Part shown: piece by piece, positions 55,023 to 64,000 of the stretch
Position numbering within the stretch: the stretch's first letter is position 1
Layout: the number at the start of each line of letters is the position of its first letter
Assembly: GCA_018907035.1 (NCBI GenBank)
Contig: JACCIC010000350.1
Span: 142,866 to 206,865, forward strand
DNA length: 64,000 nucleotides
Direction of reading: 5' to 3'
From: Sycobia sp. Sy_11
Lineage: Eukaryota; Arthropoda; Insecta; Hymenoptera; Epichrysomallidae
Notes under the pieces: generated by a model
Told to the model about the DNA's origin: nothing
The model's input: only the letters and a program-made list of their open reading frames with translations
Database searches by the model: none
Made by a program: the position numbers and the translations under genes

Positions 55023-57274
55023 CCTCCCTCGACGCCAACTCGCATTTACTACTCAATTACTTTTTCCACATTTTTACGAGTAACTAAAGTATACTCGTTA
55101 GGGGCATTCTATTTCTTGGTTTTTTTCTTTTTGCGAAAGCGCGCGCACGCATCACCCGAGGGACAACTCCATAGGGGTTTTATAGTTCGGGAATTGCAGA
55201 GGAATTTGGGTAGTAGAAGAACAAAGAGGGGGAGAGGGAGGGGGCTAAAATATGGTAACGGAAACTGGCTTTCTATGCATCCGAGATTCCATTGGTTTTT
55301 TCGACAATCCTGCAATATGTTCAATACCAATTGCTCTCTGCTTTTCAAATTATCTGTCTCGCATTTCTCAATTTTTTGAATCGTACCGATGGTCTCTGTA
55401 ATAATAACGGAACTTATAAGGCTCTTCAGTTGGATGATTAATACCATTAATAATACAATACAAATTCTTTTCCATATCTTAGCTGCTGCCGAAGATAAGT
55501 CGCTGTTTTAATAAAATTGTATTATACAATATTCAGAAAAGGTTCAGAAGCGTGAAATTAATTTTTTAGCGCAAAAGAATAATTGCTAAAAAAGAAGTGG
55601 TAAAAAAATTTTTCTGGCTTTATAAATCAACAGACGAGTTTTATAAAACTGTGAATGGAAACTTTAGGTTGGTCAAGATTAGATTAGAGTAATGTATTTT
55701 TTTAACCAATTGAATAACGTATACTCATTATAATTTTTATTTAATATTGATTAATGGTCCAATCTCTATCTTATTAACATATTCTGTTTAAGGATAAGTA
55801 AATGCAAGCAATGAGTAAATTTTCTATACAAAATTTTTAGGAATTTGCTATTTTATAAAAATAATCATCGACAAGATGGAATGGTACTACTCTAATGTAA
55901 AATTATGTTTTAAAACGAATAGTCGAAGAGTTTGCAAATTGATTTTACCTGATGTATTTTCCAAGAATACTTATACATATTATCGTGATATTTGCTTTTT
56001 ATTAATCGTATTGTTTTTTCAATAAAAATTTTATTACAGCTAATAAACGCGCAAAATCATCCAAAAATAATGTAACTCCAAAATTTGTTCTAAAATATCT
56101 AGTAACAATATAGAAAATATGCCGAGTGTAAATTTTTATTTATCAATCCAAATATATCCAATTTGGGTCGACAACACATTTACACATTGTTATAAGTTAT
56201 AAATTATTTATAATCTGAATCGCATTAATTGGTATTAGAGATTACGTTATTTCAATCATTCTACACTACTTGCGTAGAAAGATATTGACCTGTCTTACTT
56301 TTAAACATTATATTTTGTGATTTTTATATTATGTTGTTGTTCATTTCCATTTCGTTGACTTAGTTCAGTATTTGCCCAAAATTTGGTGGGTTCTAGTTAG
56401 ATTTTTTTTTTAATTTCGATTAATAAACGCTATCGCTGTTTTGAACATTATCTGCTGCTCCACTTGGATATTTTAAACTGTAGCTTTACTTGGTTAGGTT
56501 GAAACAATACACATTTATTTGTATGTTTTTTTTTAGAACACTTCGTCTTTCTTATTACTTAATATGCAAGAAAACGATTTCTTAAACCTTTCAGTCAGAG
56601 TTTTGGATTATTTTGCTTAATTCGTTGGTCTTTCAAAAAACACGCGCTCGCAGTTCTTGTGGGATAGTTTTCATTCTTTGCAGTGATAATACTAACCTTT
56701 CCAGCATAATTAAGTATCAAAACTTTTCTTCTCGGTTTTAGCCAATCGACATTTGCCTCGCTTACGTTAACTATAAGTTGGGCTCCTTGTACTTTCGTGC
56801 TCGTATTTAAACTTTTTAGTGCGTAATATTTAGCCGCGATTTGTACGGCTGTGCAGCGGTAATGGGGCTTAGATGAAACTAGTGTTTGATAAACGAAATA
56901 TAATCCAATATAAATATTTTATTGACTATAACGATTCTCCCAGTCGGTACGTTGTTTTTTCCTTCTCTTCTTCTTACGCTCGGCAGTTTTGTAGCAACAA
57001 TATCCTCGTAATTGGCGATAGGAATTTTTTTTTTTAATCGTTCACTACTTTTTTATATAAAGTAATTTATGTGCTTGTAACCAATTTGAAAAATTTCGGC
57101 AATCTATCGTGAACTTGCCTTCTGAAACCTAACGAAAAACGTGTTATTTTCATTTCGTCTAATGTATGTTTTTATAGCGCAGTTCGGTATACTTGCCCGT
57201 ATAAGTTAGAAAAAAAAAAATTTGCCTCCGAGTTTGATAATTCTAAATTCTCTCTTGATTTTCACGCGTCATTT

Positions 57275-57600
57275 AGAAATTCTCGGCCATTTGGACAGAT
57301 GCCATGTTTTCAGCGTACCGTGTTCTTGGGGACTGTGCACCGAATGCCCGGCGGCACTGGCGCGGTAGGCCCAGATTCAATTCTGCCTTACGCCGTCCAT
57401 TACCCAGGATCCGCTCGTGCGATTGCAATGGATCCCGCCGGCCGACACTCGCGTAACTGGATTCGTTTGGATTTTTACTCGGACCGCCGTGTAAAAAGAC
57501 TTTCTTTGCAGTCGCCCCGAATGCGTTGGGGCGCGACGCGACGCTGCGAGTGTTACATACGACACGGAGCATAGAGCCGGCATGGCTTATTGGATGGGTG
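57275..57600. other. Isolated CpG-rich island
   Basis: About 300 bases of GC-rich, CpG-dense sequence between AT-rich deserts, with overlapping open frames of 60-100 codons on both strands and an acceptor-like TTTCTTTGCAG at about 57513. It could be an exon, promoter or enhancer. None of the translations is recognisable. Confidence 0.4.
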
Positions 57601-58332
57601 TTATATGAAACAAAAACTATAGTCCGCGATGAATTCTCGCCACGAATTCGTTAGGCGGCTTTTTCTCAATCGATGCTCAATTAAGATTTATCGCGTTATA
57701 AATCTCGGCCCTGCATAAGTAATGTAACCTCGTTGATTTTCTTACGGGCGAGTTACATGCTCGCGTCCATGTCCAACTAACCAGATTTATAGATTTATAT
57801 GGACTTTTTCCCCTAAATATATTTCGCGTAATGCTTCTATAACGAAAAAAACAACAAACAAAAATAGTACAGCTCGTGGCGGAGCGCGTTATAAATAGCG
57901 CTGTGCGCGATAGTGTAGAGGAAATTTGAAAATTGCGCTACTTTAAGCATGAGAAAATGCACGAAAAATACTCGTATGAAATAAGCACTCGGCACACGCA
58001 TGTTCCGACTGGCACGCGGTCTAATCGATTCGTTGCAAAGCGAGGTCATCATTATTTTGCCGCAGTATGTAAAAGAAAACGGAAAGAGAGGGAGAGCGGA
58101 GAGAGAGAGAGAGAGGACTTTTTACCTTTATAAACACTTCTGTCAAATAATCATAAAACAAATAGCTTTCGAATGATATACTATATATTTTACATTGAAT
58201 AAATTATTAACAATTATTTATGTCATTAATATTTATTCTTTATTAAGTGTTCAACATTTAAAAACATCATTTATTTTACAGATACGTCAAATACACTAAA
58301 TTGGTAAACACTTATAGAAAAGAAGTGATAAA

Positions 58333-58335
<3 letters not shown>

Positions 58336-58385
<50 letters not shown>
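58336..58385. repeat. (TA)n microsatellite
   Basis: Perfect TA repeat of about 25 units. Confidence 0.95.
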
Positions 58386-58386
<1 letters not shown>

Positions 58387-59416
58387 CAAAAGGATATTAT
58401 TATATTCGCCATTTGCCATTTATGTTATGTATGCGAATATTTCACAGAGAACGAAAATTCCGAACTATGCGTCATGTGTATGCAACACTCAAAGATTTGC
58501 AACCCTCGAAAAAGATACCATAAGTGTAATCTTCCTAAATGTATTAAAAATATTACAGTACTAATGATAATGAAACATTTTTAGATTTATTCATAAACAG
58601 TAAATTGCTTTAACGGTACACACGAGGTCCGCTTATGTTATCCATACTTGATACTCAATATTTAAAGCTCTTACTTGAAACCCGCTGAATCTTCATTAGA
58701 TTAATAATTTTTTCTTTTCTTTCTCTTTCCAAAAAAAGAAAACTATTTATAAGTTCCGTTTTGGTTTAAAATAATCCAAGCAGCAATTGTTGACCATTCC
58801 CAACGGTATTATGCATTAGTGATTTTTATTTACACTTGTTGAAAAGATTAACAAAGCAGTTCGATAAATATAAAATGATATTCATGCTAGAAACGATGTA
58901 CTTTTTCATCTGCAACTAAGGTATCAAATTACGTTAAGGACAATTATCTGAAAATTTATAAACTATTTATGTTACTAATATTCCATATGATCAATGTAAT
59001 AATTTTACATTCGAATCTACTTATTCGACCTAGTAAACTATTTGTAAAAATTTATGTTAGACCACTTGCGGAGTCAATGCAAAATATACCTAAAACTGTA
59101 AAAAGATTATAAAAATATATGAATAATTAAAAACTGAAGATATTTTTAAGAATTTGAATATCATTCATACGTCTAACTTTAAGAATTACACTAAAATTAA
59201 TAAGGCTAAAAATTATTCATCAAATACAAATATTCGACTAAAACTTATGGGTAGAATTTCGTGCACGTCATCGAAGTACGATAAATTTTACAAAAATATT
59301 TCAAACAATAATATGTAAAGCAATCGATACATCCTGTTAGTTCTATACACTCTATCACCTCTAAGAGTGATATTTTTTAGAAAAAGCAATTCAATGAAAA
59401 ACACATTATCAGCAGG

Positions 59417-59419
59417 ATA

Positions 59420-59452
<33 letters not shown>
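59417..59452. repeat. (TA)n microsatellite
   Basis: TA repeat with one TT slip. Confidence 0.93.
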
Positions 59453-60297
59453 CGCCGATGATAAATTTATAATGTGCATATACCCCCTTGACGTTACTCG
59501 CGCCAGCGTGCCGCGTGCATAAAATCCAGTATAATTGTCCCCACAATCTAATTAGCGTCTTTATATAGTATTGTGTTTAATTCCATCCCCTCTGCGTGTT
59601 TCCCCTGCCTCTTCGCGCAGTCGTCGGAACATTTTTACTTCCATCCTCGAGCCAACCCCGCGCCAATGTGAAATTCGCGCGCAATGTGACTCGCGCGCGT
59701 CGCGCAGACGAGACGAGGACTGAAGAAATCTTGCCCGTAACTCTGTGCTTATGTGCGCTCTTACGACCGAAGAATCAGTAGTCGGTAACTGGATATTCGG
59801 GTTCGAATTAATTACGATTCAAAAGTATTTTTAAATATAATTTTTAAAACAATACTTTAAAAGTATACTATGTATAAAGTAAAAAGTATAAAATACTTTT
59901 TACTTTAAAAGTAGTGGTGTGCAATTAGTTTACCTAATTCTGGATGTATATATTATTAAATTTTAATAATTTTAACAGTGTCGTTAATAACTAATACGAT
60001 GTGCAAAGGAAGGGAAACAAATTTATTGAATATATTATGATATTATATATCGATAATAGTATCTAATATTTTTGAAAAATATCAAAAACTCTTTATATTG
60101 CATTATAAATAATAATTATGAGAAAGAAAGCAATAATTTTTATCTTCCGCAAGTAACGATCTTGCATATTCCCAGACTGCAACTAAAATTTAGACATATA
60201 TTATGTCTTACCGTTTTTAAAATGGTAATACATTATACTCTTAAGGTGTTGCGTTAAATAGAAACTGTTTTTGATGGTTACTTATGTTCATAATATT

Positions 60298-60371
60298 ATA
60301 TCTCTATATATATATATATATACTATTATATATATAGATATACTATATATATCTATATATATATATATATC
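60298..60371. repeat. Irregular TA/CTATA repeat
   Basis: TA tract with CTATTA and GATATAC interruptions that make it partly palindromic. Confidence 0.9.
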
Positions 60372-61040
60372 AGTAACGTCTTCAGTAAGTTTGGAGTTAG
60401 ACATTAAGCATTGAGTAAATTAATATTGAAGAAGGATCACCTCCAAAGCAGAATGATTAGATTAGTTTAAACACAAGAAAAATCGATATTGTTTTTATTA
60501 AAACTATTAATGAACATAGAACAAGTGGTAAAAATATTTGTTTAATTAATATTCTCATTTCTTGCTAAAATTTCAATTGATATAAATTAAATTTTGATTC
60601 AGTAATATATTGAAATTGTAAATATAAAAAAAAGCAATGAAAATATGACGCTTCTTAGCCTAAAGCGCTAAAACATCTCCTAAAGAACTGTCAAAATTTT
60701 GCGGTAGTCATATTTTTATAGCTTCTATTTCTTTTGTAAACGGCAGAAACACTGTTATTCTAATTGCAAATATCGAAATTCGCACGATTCAATTAAATAG
60801 ATATATAATTATTCAAGAGCGAACTTTCGTAGACATATATTTATTGAAAAACATAAGTATTAATTGAAATTCCGCGGAGTCGCGATTCAGAAACCGTTTC
60901 TCTTTTAGATGAAACGTGCGAATTGTAGGTGAATACCATTGTTTACGATATCGGCGGGCCGATATTAAACGTATAAGCGGACTTGTCGGGAGGGGGGCAT
61001 AGTGGCTGAGAATTAGTCGCCGAGCAGGGGGGCTGGGGGA

Positions 61041-61330
61041 TTTTGTAAATTTCCTTCGTCGCGAAAAAAATTCCGAATTCCGTGTCGGCCAACAATTTTT
61101 CCGGGGCACTGCGCGCGACTCGTTCGGCGCGAGCACCTACGCACGTGCGGAAACCGGAGATTCTTTTGCGCGCGCGAATTCAATGGACATGGCGGCCGTC
61201 GTAGGAAGCCTGAACCGGGAATCCAAAGGTGGGCGGGAGTGGAAAATGCGATCGCAGGACTGCAGAGGGACGAGATTGAACTGGTCCGGGGCGAAGATTG
61301 CCGAATCCGACATGTGCAGCGGTTTTCAAA
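61041..61330. other. CpG-rich block
   Basis: CpG-rich stretch containing GCGCGCGAATTCAATGGACATGGCGGCC, followed by plus-strand frames that run into CT and TA repeats. It could be a promoter or 5' exon upstream of the exon-like signals at 61.8 kb. Confidence 0.35.
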
Positions 61331-61499
61331 GCTCCGTTCCTCTCTCTCTCTCTCTTCATGTCTCTGTCACTTTATCTCGTACTCATGGGCTTTTGTTCAT
61401 TCGAATTGGAGCGCGCCACGAATATCGTTAGTTCGCTCTAGAGAAAAAAAACGCGGTTGTCCTCTTTCTCGACTCTCCCCGTTGGAACTGCGTATGTAC

Positions 61500-61501
<2 letters not shown>

Positions 61502-61554
<53 letters not shown>
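61502..61554. repeat. (TA)n microsatellite
   Basis: Perfect TA repeat of about 26 units. Confidence 0.95.
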
Positions 61555-61556
<2 letters not shown>

Positions 61557-61630
61557 TACCGTTTGTAGAGCGGACACTTTTCTGCAGCGAGCACGATAAA
61601 CGGATTCGTATGATGATTGCGAACGAAGAG

Positions 61631-61657
61631 AAAGACAGAGAGTGAGAGAGGGAGAGG

Positions 61658-61691
<34 letters not shown>
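61631..61691. repeat. (GA)n tract
   Basis: GA repeat with GGG interruptions, about 75 bases upstream of the exon-like constellation. Confidence 0.93.
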
Positions 61692-61766
61692 AAGTGCGAA
61701 GGACGTTCCGAATCACAGATTTTTTCCAGCAGAAACTCGTTAACTCGGAAATCTGTTTGTTTTTAG

Positions 61767-61899
61767 GGCATCAACAAAGGTAATCCTGACCTTTATTGTT
61801 TCGGCTCCTGTAAACATTGAATTTTTTTTTGATTCTACAGTCGCCACTTTCGTTTATTCTGATACAAAAAATATTTTTGCGTATTCACGAAAGGTCAAG
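61767..61899 (+). other. Exon-like constellation with a 61-base putative intron
   Basis: Acceptor TTTGTTTTTAG then GGCATCAACAAAG, then GTAATC as donor. After 61 bases comes a strong acceptor (T10 then GATTCTACAG), a 59-base open segment (61841-61899) ending AAG, and a GTAAGA donor. Joined across the short intron, one frame stays open and includes ATFVYSDTKNIFAYSRKVK. A second frame of the 59 bases is also open. I do not recognise the peptide. The intron length fits insect short introns, but this could be chance. Confidence 0.25.
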
Positions 61900-62443
61900 G
61901 TAAGAAAGTTTCTACTTTAACTATGTCCAATGTATACGAAGTATTTCTTTTTTTTGTCTACGTGGCTTCGTTTGCATATAAATATATAAGTGGATTATTT
62001 GTAAGTACATTAAGTAAGGTATATCACAACGTTAATGACGTGTTGGAAACAAAATTAACAAATTTAAAGACATTTTTAGTTAAGGAGATGTAATGAAATA
62101 ATGTATTTTAAATAGACTAATATTTTTGGTATTGTAACACACCTCATTTATTTGTATCAAACAATTAGTTCTGGTCATATCTAATAATTTGTTTATTTCA
62201 ATTAAATATCCTTTCATTGAATCTTCTTAACTAAATATTCATTTAAATTTTCAAAAATATTTTCAGTATATATAGCCTAATTCTATTTTTCGTATAATAT
62301 ACTTACTTTAATTATGAATGACTTTCACGAAAAGAGATGCTTCGAAGAAAATCTACGATCTAGAGGTAAGCGGCTTTGGCATTTTTTCATTTATTCTTTA
62401 TTTATATTGCATCGCGTGCCTCATGAACCTTTTAATACTCCAA

Positions 62444-62447
<4 letters not shown>

Positions 62448-62478
<31 letters not shown>
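62448..62478. repeat. (TA)n microsatellite
   Basis: Perfect TA repeat. Confidence 0.93.
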
Positions 62479-62480
<2 letters not shown>

Positions 62481-63182
62481 CACGATATATATATACCATA
62501 TACTTCTAATTTACTGTTATAATAGAAAATTTATATAAAACATGAAATAAGTTAAATAATTTATGTATTACATATTTTAAAAAAAGCTGGGCTTAATGTG
62601 CCTTACTTAATTATATAAATTTTTATGTACGTTCGATTTTGATTCTTATTTACTATATAGTCATTGCATCTTTTAGTTTACATTCGTAAAATATTTTCTC
62701 AACCCTACAGAAAACAGCAAAAATTTTAATGCCACTTTTAAACACCCTATAATTTGCTAAATTAATATTACTTAATCATTCCAATACTTTCATCAGATCT
62801 GCATAAAGATCTATCCAAAACATCATTCTTCCGGGCAGGCTTGATCAGAATAAAATATCGGAATGAAAATTCCAACGAAAAAACGAGTATCTACAGGCTG
62901 GTGAGAAATTTTTTAAGCCGGAAGCAGTGATCGTGACGATTTTGACTTTGAAAAAATTCTTTTTTTTTAACTCTTTCCTTTATTTCGATTTGCAAGGGCA
63001 GACATGCAGACGGGTCGTATTTTCATAGATAGTTTAAATATAGCGTATACACGGCATGCGATATTGTGCAATATTTACTCAGATATCGATTACAATTTTC
63101 CCATTGATTTTATCATATAAATTTAGAAATTTAAAACTGAACTACTCATCTCTGAATATACATACATACATACAGATAGATA

Positions 63183-63257
<75 letters not shown>

Positions 63258-63263
63258 GCACAC
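63183..63263. repeat. (CA)n microsatellite
   Basis: About 38 CA units, preceded by CATA and GATA units. Confidence 0.97.
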
Positions 63264-64000
63264 GATCTATAGACGAATAGTTATTACCGTGAATTTTAGA
63301 TTATATTCGTATTTAATTATACATTCGTAATAATACTGCTTTGCTGATAACTACGAATGAAAAAACAATTTAGTAGCTTTCGTCAAAAACATTATTGACC
63401 GCTCAGTTGCAGAAATGTTCCATAGCTTATTTTTAAATGTATTATCTCGGAATTTTTTTCGATTTCATTATTCATTCGCACCTACGGTAATTCTCCGCAC
63501 AGAGCATTGTCGCGGCCGGATCCCGGGAGAACGCGTTTTTCATTATCATCCCCTCGCTCTAATTCTAATATTTCAAATTACCTCGCCGCGCTCCGCAGCC
63601 GCAAAGTCCCATAAATTTTCTTGGTACGTGCCCATTGGCGAGAACGGAGGCGAGGCATTACAGATTATATGGTTTTATTGTGCACAATGGATAAAATATC
63701 GATTCACGCGAAATGAGAGTCTTGTATTGCGGAATTTTCTTTCGTCCATTCGAAACTCTTATCATGTTATAAGAAACGATAAGGTGATTGAGCGTAGCTC
63801 GGTGTTTCGAAATACATTCATCTAGGAAAATAGAAAAGCGGTTTGGTTTGAAACAGCAATACACAAATATACTATATACTGTACGTGTAATTGTACATAA
63901 CTAGAATATCGTGGATAATGTAAATTCGCAAATACACTGTAAAATAAAAACGTTACTAAAATAAGGAATCAGTTTTTGCTCGACAAAAGTTATACTTTTA

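Larger units (their letters stand above)
54140..57270. other. Mixed, then long AT-rich desert
   Basis: CpG-rich at 54640-54790, pyrimidine-rich to 55030. From 55.4 to 57.25 kb it is AT-rich unique sequence with no repeats, frames or motifs I can name. Confidence 0.65.
57601..61040. other. AT-rich non-coding
   Basis: Very AT-rich unique DNA between the listed TA tracts, with a small CpG patch at 59500-59780. No gene was recognised. Confidence 0.65.
61905..64000. other. AT-rich non-coding
   Basis: Unique AT-rich sequence. At 62315 two overlapping ATGs start short frames that reach a GAG/GTAAGC donor motif at 62365/62366. A 136-codon plus frame at 63415-63825 is of ordinary composition but unrecognised. 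Confidence 0.6.

Noticed and set aside
57273..57574. Frames of 91 and 99 codons on opposite strands
   Set aside because: Overlapping frames in a CpG-rich island. None resembles a known protein, so not listed as CDS.
63415..63825. 136-codon plus-strand frame
   Set aside because: No domain, signal or splice context. Length is within chance for this sequence.

Overview
This 64 kb window looks like nuclear DNA of an insect, most probably a hymenopteran such as an ant or parasitoid wasp. That assignment is an inference. It rests on very dense dinucleotide microsatellites (dozens of TA, GA/CT and CA tracts of 30-100 bases), frequent undepleted CG runs, many AT-rich and CpG-rich blocks alternating every few kilobases, an I-group non-LTR retrotransposon and a Helitron end of the kind common in insects. 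There is no bacterial gene organisation, no operon, no rRNA or recognisable tRNA, and no CRISPR array. No host protein-coding gene can be identified with confidence. Apart from the retrotransposon, nearly all open frames are microsatellite translations (Tyr-Ile, Arg-Glu, Ser-Leu or Thr-His runs) or short chance frames.

The one clear coding unit is a non-LTR (LINE) retrotransposon on the minus strand, from a poly(A) tract at 42444-42464 to a 5' end somewhere near 47.95 kb. It carries ORF1 (46312-47571, 419 aa, one CCHC zinc knuckle) and ORF2 (42573-46373, 1266 aa: apurinic-type endonuclease, reverse transcriptase, RNase H and a C-terminal CCHC). Both frames are uninterrupted and the catalytic residues of all three enzymes are present, so the copy is recent and possibly competent. 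Hairpins lie just upstream of ORF1 and just inside the poly(A) tract. Next to its 5' side is a non-autonomous Helitron-like element (about 48281-49304) with a TC 5' end, a 3' hairpin and CTAG terminus, and an internal 60-base minisatellite.

Layout: 1-42 kb is non-coding sequence crowded with simple repeats. It contains two foldback structures (8482-8696 and 21803-21907), a palindrome-plus-T-run (20001-20025), CpG-rich blocks that could be regulatory, and a few splice-like signals on the plus strand. The best of these are a juxtaposed acceptor/donor at 32137/32138 and a 15-base microexon-like unit at 30251. 42.4-49.3 kb is the transposon cluster. 49.3-64 kb is again non-coding, with C-rich strand-asymmetric sequence at 49.4-49.75 kb, a long AT-rich desert at 55-61 kb interrupted by a small CpG-rich island at 57.3 kb, and an exon-like constellation with a 61-base putative intron at 61.77-61.90 kb. 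One reading that links these signals is that much of the window is a long intron of a plus-strand gene, but this cannot be proven from the sequence alone. No new multi-gene biological system was found.
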